A stretch of 64,000 nt of DNA from DASZTV01 sp035548055. Its GTDB lineage: Bacteria > Actinomycetota > Actinomycetes > JAFAQI01. Numbering within the stretch: the stretch's first letter is position 1; each line of letters starts with the position of its first letter. The notes below the pieces were generated by a model, which was given only the letters and a program-made list of their open reading frames with translations, was not told where the DNA came from and did not search any database. Both the position numbers and the translations under genes were made by a program. This document shows positions 23,722-32,173 of this stretch, in pieces. The stretch covers positions 26,397 through 90,396 of the forward strand of contig DASZTL010000090.1 in NCBI GenBank assembly GCA_035548055.1. Direction: 5' to 3'.

Positions 23722-25253
23722 CAGGACCCTGCGGCCGGCAGGACCTTGACCGTGACGTGTTTCGCCCCTGGGTTCGCCGTGATGAGCAGCAACGGGCTGT
23801 TCATACCGGAGACCACCTGGCCGCCCGACACCGCGACGTCGTACCCCTGCGGGTAGGCGATGCGCGGGATCGAGAACTGGGACACGGCATTGGCGGCGAA
23901 CCGCCCGTTGCCGTTGGCCCGCTCGGTCGAGTAGGCCGCGGTGAAGACATGGGACTTCGCGTTGTACCCGTAGCCGGCCGGGATGCCCGCGACCAGTTGG
24001 GGGTACGGCCGCGACAGGCTGACGAGCACCGCCCGTTCCGGCGTCTTGCTGGGTGGGGTCGTGAACGCGCCATCGCGGCCGAGTCCGGCCAGCTCCTGAT
24101 AGGACCAGAACATCCACGGGATCATCGCCGCGTCGTACGCAGCGGCCGACTGGGCGAGCGGTGCCGGCTTGGTCGTCGCGCCGAACTCGGTCTCGAGCAG
24201 TCCGGTCGAGTGCTGCGTCGCGTAGCTCACCGCGTTGCTGATCGCGAGCTTGCTCTCTGCGCCACATGCCGTCCCGAGCGACAGTGGCAGGCCGGCATCG
24301 TCGGCTGCCGAGCACAGCGGGTAGTCGTGGAAGGAGAAGGCGAGGCGGGCGTCCCCTGGGGGCGGTGTGACCGAGGTGGGGATGCCGTAGTTGAACGACA
24401 CCAGCGGCTCGTAGAAGACGAGGTGTCTCCGATCCTTGGCTCGGATCGCCTCGTCCATCGCGGCGTAGTAGCTGCTGAAGCTGCCCTGATCGAATCCGGG
24501 GCAGCCGAGCAGCAGGACGAAACAGGTGGGGTACTGACTTCCCGGCCAGGGCTCGTTGATGATCTCGAAGCCGAGGACACCCGGCGTGGCGTGCAGCGCC
24601 CCCACCGCCTTGCCCAGGATCTGGGCATCGTCGGTCCACATCGACGCGCCACGAGTGTCCTTGCCGTTGTTCCAGAGGTTGTCGAAGGCGTGGTTGACGG
24701 CCGGGTTCGCGAGGTACTGGAACGGGAAGCCGACGGAGGTGATGTTCGGCAGCCCACCGGTCGAGGTCATCCAGGATGGGTAGCCGTTGTCCTTGAACAC
24801 GGGCCCGAACTCGTCTTGGTGGAAGTCGATCAAGGTCAGTACGCCGTAGGAGTCGAGCAGCTTCACGGTCCGGCGGATGAACCGGAGGTACGCCGAGTCG
24901 AAGTGGCCGGGCGTTGGCTCGATGTCGTAGCGCTCGACTGTGAGCCGAACTGCGTTGAACCCGTTGGCTGCGAGGAACGCCGCGTCGTCGGCGCCGAACT
25001 TGTACGCCAGTGACTGGGACAGCGAGCCCTTCATCGAGACATTCAGACCGTGGATGAGCAGCACGCGGCCGTGGGCGTCGGTCAGCCAGCGTCCGGCGTG
25101 GCCGATCGGTTGGGCGGGCTGGGCGTTGGAGGCGAGGGCGGCGGAACGATCGGGATGGGCAGGAGGTGATGCCGAGGCGAGCGAGCCGTCTACCAGGCCG
25201 AGCGCCAGGACGATGCCGCCCAGCGATACGGCCGCGCGTCGGCGAAAGTTCAC
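23721..25253 (-). CDS. Secreted GH5-family glycosidase (endoglycoceramidase-like)
   Basis: 510 residues from ATG at 25253, with a signal peptide (MNFRRRAAVSLGGIVLALGL, cleavage near ASA). The GH5 TIM barrel shows the acid/base Glu in FEIINEPWPGS and the nucleophile Glu in LLETEFGATT; the strand LIDFHQDEFG near 130 and ISFxFHDYP-like histidine region also fit. The layout and HGLNVSMKG opening match endoglycoceramidases, which cleave glycans from sphingolipids, but plain beta-glucanase activity is possible. It is upstream of and overlaps the alpha/beta hydrolase, and is divergent from ctaA with only 17 bp between starts. Confidence 0.87.
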   Translation of the reverse strand: MNFRRRAAVSLGGIVLALGLVDGSLASASPPAHPDRSAALASNAQPAQPIGHAGRWLTDAHGRVLLIHGLNVSMKGSLSQSLAYKFGADDAAFLAANGFNAVRLTVERYDIEPTPGHFDSAYLRFIRRTVKLLDSYGVLTLIDFHQDEFGPVFKDNGYPSWMTSTGGLPNITSVGFPFQYLANPAVNHAFDNLWNNGKDTRGASMWTDDAQILGKAVGALHATPGVLGFEIINEPWPGSQYPTCFVLLLGCPGFDQGSFSSYYAAMDEAIRAKDRRHLVFYEPLVSFNYGIPTSVTPPPGDARLAFSFHDYPLCSAADDAGLPLSLGTACGAESKLAISNAVSYATQHSTGLLETEFGATTKPAPLAQSAAAYDAAMIPWMFWSYQELAGLGRDGAFTTPPSKTPERAVLVSLSRPYPQLVAGIPAGYGYNAKSHVFTAAYSTERANGNGRFAANAVSQFSIPRIAYPQGYDVAVSGGQVVSGMNSPLLLITANPGAKHVTVKVLPAAGS

Positions 25254-25270
25254 CTGAATACGCTAGCCGT

Positions 25271-26209
25271 ATGAGGCTTCCGCGGCTGTCACCTTCTGCA
25301 TTCCGGAAGCTGGCCGTCGTTGTTGCCGTCCTGCTCGGGTTGATCGTCGCGACCGGCGCGGCCGTCCGCCTCACCTCGTCCGGCCTCGGCTGCCCGACCT
25401 GGCCGCGCTGCACGGACACCTCGCTGGTGGCCCCGCCGTCCTACCACGGCTGGATCGAGTTCGGGAACCGCGTGGTGACAACTGTGGTCGGGGTTGTGGT
25501 CGGTCTGGCGGCCGTCGGCTCGCTGTTGCGGACACCTCGCCGCCGCGACCTGGTCTGGTTGTCGTGGAGCCTCATCGCCGGGTTCGTCGGGCAGGCTGTG
25601 ATCGGCGGCCTGTCCGTCCTGTACAAGCTCTCGCCCGGCTGGGTGATGGCCCACTTTCTGCTGTCGATGCTGTTGATGTGGGCGGGGCTGGTCCTCGTGC
25701 ATCGTGCCGATCCCGACTGGCAGCCGCGCACCCCTGAGGGTCCACGGGAGCTGCTGGTGCTCGGTCGGGTGCTGGTCGTCGTCGCCGGCATCGTGTTGTT
25801 GCTCGGCACCGTGACGACCGGGACCGGCCCGCACGCGGGCGACAAGGCTCAGGTGAAGCGGCTGCCGTTCGCATTGGAACGCGTCACCCAGCTGCACGCC
25901 GACTCGGCGCTTCTGCTCACCGGGTTGATCGTCGCGACACTGTTCGCGGTGCGGCTCGCGGGCGGGTCGGCGGTCCTGCGGGCGCGCTCGAACTGGCTGG
26001 CCTACACCGTGGTGCTGCAGGTTGCGATCGGGTACACGCAATACTTCCTCAACCTGCCGCCAGGCGTGGTCGAGCTGCACGTCGCCGGCGCGACGCTGCT
26101 GTGGTCGGCGACGATCTGGCTGCAGCTCGGGCACACGTCCGGCCATCGGGACCCGGCTCCGGTCGAGCTACCCGCAGTGGTTGGCGAAGTCCATCACGTT
26201 CCACTCTGA
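25271..26209 (+). CDS. ctaA: Heme A synthase (CtaA/COX15)
   Basis: 312 residues from ATG at 25271. Eight transmembrane segments; the first loop has LTSSGLGCPTWPRC with the conserved cysteine pair, followed by IEFGNRVVT containing the heme-ligand region, MAHFLLSM (His) and later VTQLHADSALL and VELHVAGATLLW histidines. CtaA hydroxylates and oxidises heme O to heme A for cytochrome c oxidase in the membrane. Its 3' end overlaps the convergent CAP-domain gene by 42 nt. Confidence 0.92.
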   Translation: MRLPRLSPSAFRKLAVVVAVLLGLIVATGAAVRLTSSGLGCPTWPRCTDTSLVAPPSYHGWIEFGNRVVTTVVGVVVGLAAVGSLLRTPRRRDLVWLSWSLIAGFVGQAVIGGLSVLYKLSPGWVMAHFLLSMLLMWAGLVLVHRADPDWQPRTPEGPRELLVLGRVLVVVAGIVLLLGTVTTGTGPHAGDKAQVKRLPFALERVTQLHADSALLLTGLIVATLFAVRLAGGSAVLRARSNWLAYTVVLQVAIGYTQYFLNLPPGVVELHVAGATLLWSATIWLQLGHTSGHRDPAPVELPAVVGEVHHVPL

Positions 26210-26686
26210 GCCGTCAGACGCCCTCACCGTGGCGATGCCGACATCGGTGTACTTCGGATGCTTCGGCTTGTTGTAGACCGGGTTCAGGATGTTGGCCCGG
26301 TGGTACGGCTCCTTCATGTAGAGCCGGAACAGCTTCTTGGCGTTGGTGCTGGCCTGCGCGCCCACGTTCTCACCGGCGATCGTCACATGAGGGCACTTGC
26401 GGGCGAGCGACGGCGCCCCGAGACCGTAGTGCGCGTTGTGCTCGAGATTGTCGGACCTGGCCATGTGCTCGGCCCAGCGGTGGGCGATCTTGTAGAGCCG
26501 GTTGCTCTGCTTCAGCGGATCAAGGCCGTTGTTCGCTCGAGCGTGGTTGACGTACTTCAGCAGGTGCTTGTCGTAGGTCCGCAGCTGCTTGTTGGGGGTT
26601 GACGCCGCGGTCGCCGTCGTGGCACCGGCACCGGACAGCAACACGGTCGCCAGCGCAGCACAGGCGGCCCGAGTCACGCGCTGCAT
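26168..26686 (-). CDS. Secreted CAP (SCP/PR-1)-domain protein
   Basis: 172 residues from ATG at 26686, chosen for AAGGAG 10 nt upstream and the signal peptide (MQRVTRAACAALATVLLSGA, cleavage near TATA). The CAP domain shows YVNHARANNGLDPLK, AHRWAEHMARSDNLEHN, IAGENVG, YHRANILNP and the final WNVMDFANHC. CAP proteins are secreted and often wall- or lipid-associated; no general catalytic role is proven. It overlaps the end of ctaA by 42 nt in convergent orientation. Confidence 0.9.
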   Translation of the reverse strand: MQRVTRAACAALATVLLSGAGATTATAASTPNKQLRTYDKHLLKYVNHARANNGLDPLKQSNRLYKIAHRWAEHMARSDNLEHNAHYGLGAPSLARKCPHVTIAGENVGAQASTNAKKLFRLYMKEPYHRANILNPVYNKPKHPKYTDVGIATVRASDGSEWNVMDFANHCG

Positions 26687-26756
26687 CGGTCGGGAGCTCC
26701 TTCCGGCCCAGGGTCGGACCCGCTCACAGTAGGACCTTTCACGGCAGACTGGCGGG

Positions 26757-27617
26757 GTGCCGGAACTACCGGAGGTGCAGTCGCTCGTCGAGTTCCTCGG
26801 CGACCACGTCGTAGGCCATGTCATTGCCCGCGTCGATGTCGCATCAATCGCCGTGTTGAAGACTTTCGACCCACCAGTGACGGCACTGGCCGGATTGACC
26901 GTCATCGCAGCCGCGCGGCGCGGAAAGTTCCTCGACCTCGACGTCGACGGCCTGCACCTCGTCACTCACCTGTCTCGGGCAGGCTGGCTGCAGTGGCGAG
27001 ATGAGCTGCCGGCCACACCGCCGAAGCCGGGCAAGAGTCCGATCGCCTTGCGTGTCCATCTCGACACCGGTGGCGGCTTCGACCTCACCGAGGCAGGTAC
27101 GCAGAAGCGGCTGGCGGTGTATGTCGTCCGCGATCCAGCGCTCGTCCCAGGCATCGCCCGGCTCGGTCCCGAGCCGCTGGACGACGACTTCACGGTCGAC
27201 CGCTTCGCCGCGTTGCTCGACGGGCAACGCGTGCAGATCAAGGGGTTGCTGCGCGACCAAGGCGTGATCGCCGGCATCGGCAACGCGTACTCCGACGAGA
27301 TCCTGCACGTCGCGAAGATGTCGCCGTACAAGATTGCGGCGACGTTGACGGCCGCGGAGGTGCACACGCTGTTCGAGGCGATGCGCACGACGCTGCTCGA
27401 CGCAGTCGGCCGCGCGCACGGCCTCGCGGCGGCCGACCTCAAAGCCGAGAAGAAGATCGGGATGCGGGTGCACGGCCGAGCCGGCGAGGCGTGTCCGGTG
27501 TGCGGCGACACGGTTCGCGAGGTGTCCTTCGCAACGTCATTCCTCGATTACTGCCCGACTTGCCAGACCGGAGGCAAGCCGTTGGCCGATCGGCGCATGT
27601 CGAAGCTGCTGAAGTAG
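26757..27617 (+). CDS. Fpg/Nei-family DNA glycosylase
   Basis: 286 residues from GTG at 26757. The N-terminal PELPEV gives the catalytic Pro after Met removal and the Glu; the H2TH region has QGVIAGIGNAYSDEIL; and a full C4 zinc finger CPVCGDTV...DYCPTCQ closes the protein. It excises oxidised bases and nicks the abasic site in base excision repair. The finger's last loop is shorter than canonical Fpg, so a mycobacterial-type Fpg2/Nei2 role is also possible. It ends just upstream of the TPP riboswitch. Confidence 0.92.
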   Translation: MPELPEVQSLVEFLGDHVVGHVIARVDVASIAVLKTFDPPVTALAGLTVIAAARRGKFLDLDVDGLHLVTHLSRAGWLQWRDELPATPPKPGKSPIALRVHLDTGGGFDLTEAGTQKRLAVYVVRDPALVPGIARLGPEPLDDDFTVDRFAALLDGQRVQIKGLLRDQGVIAGIGNAYSDEILHVAKMSPYKIAATLTAAEVHTLFEAMRTTLLDAVGRAHGLAAADLKAEKKIGMRVHGRAGEACPVCGDTVREVSFATSFLDYCPTCQTGGKPLADRRMSKLLK

Positions 27618-27652
27618 CCCACCACAGCTCGCCGCTGGGTACGCTGCGGTTG

Positions 27653-27766
27653 TCACGCGGGAGTCCGGCGTACCGGGCTGAGAGGGCGGCTGTCGGGCCG
27701 CCGACCGCAGCGGCGAGGGTGTCTCGTCGCGGACCTGACCCGGATCATGCCGGCGTAGGGAGTGGG
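27653..27766 (+). promoter_or_regulatory. TPP riboswitch (THI element)
   Basis: The thi-box signature is complete: CTGAGAGG at 27679, ACCTGACCCGG at 27733 and ATGCCGGCGTAGGGA at 27747-27761, with a GGCGGCTG/GCCGCC hairpin between, and a short closing stem CAC (27655) with GTG (27762). The 3' end runs into the Shine-Dalgarno (GGGAG) of the permease gene, so TPP binding should block translation, as is usual in actinomycetes. Confidence 0.93.
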
Positions 27767-27769
27767 CTG

Positions 27770-29131
27770 ATGAGCGTCACCGTCGACACAGCGAGCCACC
27801 GTCACGGCGAGGCGCCGCTCACGCTGAACGAACCGGCTCCGAAGGTTCTCGGCTGGCTCGACCAGCTCGGGCTGTGGGGCAATCTCGGGGTCACGTTGCT
27901 GGCACCGGTGGGCGCCGTGTTCGTCCTGATCCCGGGTAGCTCGCCTCAGCTGTCCTTCACCGCGGCCGGCCTCGCTGTCGTCGTGGGGACCGTGATCGGC
28001 GCGCTGATGCTTGGTGCCGCTGCGGTCCCCGGCGTGCAGACCGGTGCGCCGGCGATGGTGCTGATGCGTGGACTGTTCGGCCGCCGCCTCTCCTACCTGC
28101 CGACGCTCGTCAACATCATCCAGCTGCTGGGCTGGACGGTGTTCGAAATCGTCGTGGTCTCCTCGGCGGCGCGACAGCTGTTTCCGTGGCACGGCCATCG
28201 CTGGCCGTACGTCCTGGTCGCTGGTGTGCTGACCGCCGCGATGACGGTCCGACCGCTCGGGGCGGTACGGATCCTGCGACGTTATGCGCTCGGGGCCGTC
28301 GTCGCCACGACGACGTACCTCTTCATCGAGCTGCTTCGCCACCCGCACGTGTCGTTCACCGACGGATCCTGGTCGGGCTTCTGGGCCGGGGCCGACGTCG
28401 TGGTCGCCGTCGCCGTCTCCTGGGCACCGCTCGCGGCCGACTACACCCGGCACGCGAAGTCGTCGAGGAGTGCTTTCGGGGGAGTGGTGCTCGGTTACAG
28501 CACCACCCAGATCGCCGGGTACCTCCTCGGCTTGCTCGCTCTGGCCACGGTCGTTCAGGCGAGCGCCGCAGACCTCCAGCACGAGATGTTCGCCGCGTTC
28601 ATCGCGGTGCCGGTCGGCTGGCTCGCCTTCGGGGTGCTGGTCTTCCGCGAGCTCGACGAGTCCTTTGCCGATGGCTATTCGGCGGTGATGTCGTTGCAGA
28701 ACGTCTGGCCGCATGTCGACCGTCGCGTCTTCAGTGTCGTCGTGTGCAGCGTCGCGACGATGGGTGCGCTGTGGCTGAACATCGCCTCGTACGTCAACTT
28801 CCTGTACCTGCTCGCCTCGGTGCTCGTGCCGCTGGTCGCGGTCTTCCTGGTCGACTACTTCGGCACTCGCCGGCTGCGGGACTGGGACGTCTCCGCCGAC
28901 GCGCCGGCCCGGCCGCTGATGCTCGCTCCGTGGCTGGCCGGGTTCGTCGCCTACCAGCTGCTGAACCCTGGATACATCGGCTGGTGGCAGCGAATGTGGC
29001 AGCACGTCGACCGCTGGTTGCACCTCACCGTCGAGACCTGGATGAGCGCCTCCGTCTTCTCCTTCCTGATCGCCGCGCTGTTCACCGTTCCTTTGGTGTG
29101 GCGTCGCCGACGGCAGATGATGGCTGCGTGA
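27770..29131 (+). CDS. cytX: NCS1-family permease, CytX-like thiamine-precursor transporter
   Basis: 453 residues from ATG at 27770, placed 8 nt after a GGGAG that forms the end of the riboswitch. The 12-helix NCS1 (purine-cytosine permease) fold is seen: LGLWGNLGVTLLAPVGAVF, GAPAMVLMRGLFGRR, WSGFWAGADVVVAVAVSWAPLAADYTRH and later hydrophobic segments. NCS1 permeases under TPP riboswitches are called CytX and are thought to import the pyrimidine precursor HMP. The gene symbol rests on this regulation. The stop overlaps the next gene by 4 nt (GTGA). Confidence 0.85.
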   Translation: MSVTVDTASHRHGEAPLTLNEPAPKVLGWLDQLGLWGNLGVTLLAPVGAVFVLIPGSSPQLSFTAAGLAVVVGTVIGALMLGAAAVPGVQTGAPAMVLMRGLFGRRLSYLPTLVNIIQLLGWTVFEIVVVSSAARQLFPWHGHRWPYVLVAGVLTAAMTVRPLGAVRILRRYALGAVVATTTYLFIELLRHPHVSFTDGSWSGFWAGADVVVAVAVSWAPLAADYTRHAKSSRSAFGGVVLGYSTTQIAGYLLGLLALATVVQASAADLQHEMFAAFIAVPVGWLAFGVLVFRELDESFADGYSAVMSLQNVWPHVDRRVFSVVVCSVATMGALWLNIASYVNFLYLLASVLVPLVAVFLVDYFGTRRLRDWDVSADAPARPLMLAPWLAGFVAYQLLNPGYIGWWQRMWQHVDRWLHLTVETWMSASVFSFLIAALFTVPLVWRRRRQMMAA

Positions 29132-29592
29132 CTCGCAATCTCAACCGCATGGAGCGCGCCCTCGTGTATGGCCTCGCCGGCTGGTGCAGTGAGGTCGTCA
29201 GCACCGGGCTGCGCAGCCACGGCCGAGACGGCGACTGGCGCCTGACCAGCCACACCTACCTCTGGATGCTCCCGGTCTACGGTCTTGCCGCGGTCCTCTT
29301 CGAGCCGGCGTACGCCGCGACGAAGCGCGCCGGGACACCGTGGTGGGGTCGCGCCCTGCTCTGGACGGGAGGGATCTACGCCGTGGAGGCGGCGTCAGGA
29401 GAGGCGATCCGCGCCATCACCGGTGAGGTGCCGTGGGACTACTCACGCGCCCGCGGCAGGAAACCGGTCCCGGCACATTGGCGCGGTCTGGTCCGTCCCG
29501 CGTACGCCCCCGTGTGGTGCGCCGTGGGGCTCGGCATGGAGCAGCTGCACGAGCTGCTCGGCCGGATAGAGGTCCGCACGGCTGCGGAGTAG
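29128..29592 (+). CDS. PF06541-like small membrane protein (putative ABC permease family)
   Basis: 154 residues from GTG at 29128, coupled to cytX by a GTGA overlap. GLAGWCSEVVST in the first helix and repeated aromatic-rich segments (YLWMLPVYGLAAVLFEPAY, LLWTGGIYAVEAASGE) resemble the CmpB-like putative ABC transporter permease family; the C-terminal YSRARGRKPVPAH part is cytoplasmic-like. Four to five membrane segments. Function unknown; its TPP-controlled partner hints at a role in thiamine or vitamin uptake, which is only an inference. Confidence 0.65.
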   Translation: MTRNLNRMERALVYGLAGWCSEVVSTGLRSHGRDGDWRLTSHTYLWMLPVYGLAAVLFEPAYAATKRAGTPWWGRALLWTGGIYAVEAASGEAIRAITGEVPWDYSRARGRKPVPAHWRGLVRPAYAPVWCAVGLGMEQLHELLGRIEVRTAAE

Positions 29593-29594
29593 CC

Positions 29595-30389
29595 ATGACC
29601 GAGTCACCGTCACGGCCGCGGGTGATCGCCCATCGCGGCGCGTCGGCAGTCGAGCCCGAGCACACGTTGCGTGCCTATCGACGTGCGATCGAGATGGGCG
29701 CGGACGGCGTCGAGTGCGATGTGCGGCTCACCCGCGACGGAGTGCTTGTCTGCCTTCATGACCGGACCGTCGAGCGAACCTCGAACGGGTCCGGCGTGGT
29801 GTCGGCCATGACGTTGGCGGAGCTGCGCCGGCTGGACTTCGGGGTGCAGCCGGCAGCGGATCGAGGTGATCCCGCGGAGATCCTCACCCTGGAAGAGCTG
29901 GTCGACACGCTGGTGGCGGCGCACCGTCCACTCGAGCTGGCCATCGAGACCAAGCACCCCACTCGGTACGGCGGGAGGGTCGAACGCGAGGTCATCGCCC
30001 TGCTGGAGCGATTCGGGCTCCGCGCCGCCGGCAACCGCGCCGGCGTCACGGCTCGGGTGATGAGCTTCTCCCCGCCGGCGCTGCGGACGACGCACCGGTT
30101 GGCGCCGGAGATCCCGACCGTTCAGCTGATGCAGCGGATCCCGTCGAGCCGGCGCAACGGCACGCTCTGGTCCGGCGCGACGACGGCCGGACCGTCGGTC
30201 GCGGCGGTGCGCGCCAATCCCGACTACGTCGCCGCGGCCCACCGAGGCGGACGCGAAGTCCACGTGTGGACCGTCGACGACGTCGACGACGTCGATTTCC
30301 TTGCCAGCCTCGAGGTGGACGCGATCATCACCAACCGCCCGAACGTCGTTCTCGAGCGACTCGAGCGACTCGAGCGACTCGAGCGCTGA
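29595..30389 (+). CDS. Glycerophosphodiester phosphodiesterase
   Basis: 264 residues from ATG at 29595, 2 bases after the previous stop. The GDPD signature is IAHRGASAVEPEHTL (HRG...PE) and GADGVECDVRLTRDGVLVCLHD (ExD...HD), which hold the metal ligands and the two catalytic histidines; the C-terminus VHVWTVDDVD matches the usual WTV strand. It has no signal peptide and hydrolyses glycerophosphodiesters to glycerol-3-phosphate in the cytoplasm. The last 12 residues are four copies of LER from a 9-bp DNA repeat, beyond the normal domain end. Confidence 0.92.
   Translation: MTESPSRPRVIAHRGASAVEPEHTLRAYRRAIEMGADGVECDVRLTRDGVLVCLHDRTVERTSNGSGVVSAMTLAELRRLDFGVQPAADRGDPAEILTLEELVDTLVAAHRPLELAIETKHPTRYGGRVEREVIALLERFGLRAAGNRAGVTARVMSFSPPALRTTHRLAPEIPTVQLMQRIPSSRRNGTLWSGATTAGPSVAAVRANPDYVAAAHRGGREVHVWTVDDVDDVDFLASLEVDAIITNRPNVVLERLERLERLER
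30351..30386 (+). repeat. Four 9-bp tandem repeats at the 3' end of the GDPD gene
   Basis: CTCGAGCGA repeated four times (last unit ends C), encoding LERLERLERLER. In-frame 9-bp units can expand or contract without frameshift. A 9-bp GTCGACGAC repeat (two full units and part of a third) occurs upstream in the same gene at 30273-30296. Confidence 0.8.
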
Positions 30390-30397
30390 GAGCGCTC
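30381..30397 (+). terminator. Hairpin at the GDPD stop, possible terminator
   Basis: GAGCGCT, 3-base loop, AGCGCTC: a perfect 7-bp stem overlapping the stop codon at 30387-30389, without T-run. It may end the cytX operon or arise from the adjacent repeat. Confidence 0.3.
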
Positions 30398-30492
30398 AGC
30401 CCTCACCCGATTGGCCGCACATTCGGCGTTGGCCGCAGTCGAAGTAGATAGGGCAGGCCCACTGCATCCGGCAACACCCAGGGGAGTTCGCG

Positions 30493-30915
30493 ATGCAAGA
30501 GCTCGGCGTCGTACTTCGTCCCGCCGCAGTCCTGCCGCGCCACGCCGCCGAGAAGATGGTGGAAGAGCTCAGCAACCAGGACGTGGGCAAGGGCGGCGTG
30601 TGGTCGGTACTGCCGGGGCTGTGGCAGCGCTTCGACAAGCCGTGGGACGGCGTCGCGGGCATGACGGGGAGCTCGAAGCTAATCGGGACGATCGGGTCCG
30701 CCTACGGATCGCCGACTCGCTACGAGATCACCCTCTACCGCGTGACGCTTTCCGCACATGGTGCAGAGCTCGGCTGGACGATCGCCTCCCTGTGCGATGA
30801 CGCTCTCGGGTACGCCGGCTTGACCCTGGCGAGCTGCCCGCGCGCCAACCTGACGCGCCCGCCTGCCCAGGACCCGTTCAAGCACCCGTTCGAAGCCCTG
30901 CACATCGCGAGCTAG
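30493..30915 (+). CDS. Conserved-looking hypothetical cytoplasmic protein
   Basis: 140 residues from ATG at 30493, with GGGGAG 7 nt upstream. No signal peptide or membrane helix. The centre (WSVLPGLWQRFDKPWDGVAG, IGTIGSAYGSPTRYEITLYRVTLS) is a compact, probably alpha/beta sequence; two cysteines lie near the end. No family is recognised. It overlaps the convergent arginine deiminase stop by 4 nt. Confidence 0.65.
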   Translation: MQELGVVLRPAAVLPRHAAEKMVEELSNQDVGKGGVWSVLPGLWQRFDKPWDGVAGMTGSSKLIGTIGSAYGSPTRYEITLYRVTLSAHGAELGWTIASLCDDALGYAGLTLASCPRANLTRPPAQDPFKHPFEALHIAS

Positions 30916-32126
30916 CCGTACTGACCCGCGAGGCGCTCCCGCTCGACCGGGCATGACATGCACCGCGGACCGCCACGTCCGCTGCCCAGCTCGCTGCCCG
31001 GGATACGCACCACTTCGATCCCCGCTGCCTCGAGCGCGGCGTTGGTGACGACGTTGCGTTCGTAGGCGACGGCGAGCCGCGGGGCGATCGCGAGGGTGTT
31101 GTTCCCGTCGTCCCACTGCTCGCGTTCTGCGGTCACCGGGTCGAGCCCGGTGTCGATGACTCGCAGCTCGTCGATGCCCATCGCGGCGGCGGCCGCGGTG
31201 AGAAACGGCATGGGTTCGCTTGCTGAGATGCCGCCACTGTCGTTCGTCGTCACGACCACGGCCGACAGCGAGTCGGCCATCGCGGGATACATGACCACCG
31301 CATCCATGTCGACCATCGTGCAGATCGTGTCGAGGTGCATCGTGGCGCGTTCCTGGGCGATCGGGACGGCGAGCACCGTATGGGCGAGACCGCGATCGAA
31401 GACCCGGCCGGCGAGGGTCTCGATGGCCTCGGGACGAGTTCGTTGCCCGACCCCCACCGCGATGACCTTCGGCGCCATCAGCAGGACGTCACCACCCTCG
31501 AGCCACTCGTCGGACGGGTCGTAGAGCACTGGTGTGCCCGCGAAGCGCGGGTGATGGCGGTAGACGGTCGCGGTGATCCATGCCTCGCGCCGCCGCGCCT
31601 TCATGCTCGGGCTCGTCACCGCCACCTCGGTGCCGATCCAGACCGCCGAGTCGCGGGTGAACATCAGGTTCGGCAGCGGCGGGACGACGAACTCGCCAGG
31701 GCCGAGCAACCTCGCGACGATGCCCGTCCCGGCGCCGAGCTCGGCGAGGGAAAGGCCGGCGATCAGGGTGTCCGCGAGCGCCGCGGCGTCCAGGTTGCCG
31801 AGATGGGATGCCAGCGCGGTGCGGAGCTCCTGGCCCAGCGTGCGGTCGGCCAAGGTGCGTTCGACGAGCTCGCTTCGAGCTGCCGGGACGTCGAGGGCAG
31901 CCGTGAGCAAGTCTCGCAGGGCGAGCACTTCCACGCCGTGGCCGGTCAACGCTGCGGCGAACGCATCGTGCTCTTCCTGGGCGCGTTCGACCCAGGGGAT
32001 CCCGTCGAAGAGAAGGTCGGCTGAGTTGCGCGGCGTCAGCCGCTTGATCTCCGGGCCTGGACGGTGCAGCACGACCGTCCGTAGCCGCCCGACCTCGCTG
32101 TCGGCGCCGTACGACGGATGGTCCAC
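30912..32126 (-). CDS. arcA: Arginine deiminase
   Basis: 404 residues from ATG at 32126. The ADI motifs are present in order: VVLHRPGPEIKRLTP near 20, FTRDSAVWIG near 160, EGGDVLLM near 215, HLDTICTMVD near 265 (catalytic His/Asp), and the catalytic cysteine loop GPRCMSCPVERE near the end. It converts arginine to citrulline and ammonia. The genes for carbamoyltransferase, carbamate kinase and antiporter that normally form arcABCD are not nearby, so it may serve nitrogen recovery or acid resistance rather than full fermentation. Confidence 0.94.
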   Translation of the reverse strand: MDHPSYGADSEVGRLRTVVLHRPGPEIKRLTPRNSADLLFDGIPWVERAQEEHDAFAAALTGHGVEVLALRDLLTAALDVPAARSELVERTLADRTLGQELRTALASHLGNLDAAALADTLIAGLSLAELGAGTGIVARLLGPGEFVVPPLPNLMFTRDSAVWIGTEVAVTSPSMKARRREAWITATVYRHHPRFAGTPVLYDPSDEWLEGGDVLLMAPKVIAVGVGQRTRPEAIETLAGRVFDRGLAHTVLAVPIAQERATMHLDTICTMVDMDAVVMYPAMADSLSAVVVTTNDSGGISASEPMPFLTAAAAAMGIDELRVIDTGLDPVTAEREQWDDGNNTLAIAPRLAVAYERNVVTNAALEAAGIEVVRIPGSELGSGRGGPRCMSCPVERERLAGQYG

Positions 32127-32173
32127 GTGGTCAGCGTAGGAGCAGGCGGCGACGCCAGGACACCATCAGCTCC

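Noticed and set aside
23098..25419. A 773-codon minus-strand frame across the GH5 gene
   Set aside because: Only its last 207 codons are real (the alpha/beta hydrolase starting at 23721). The rest is an Arg/Pro/Gly-rich shadow of the GH5 gene, which has a signal peptide and catalytic residues in its own frame.
27653..29023. A 456-codon minus-strand frame opposite cytX
   Set aside because: Antisense shadow over a riboswitch and a membrane protein gene; no family resemblance.
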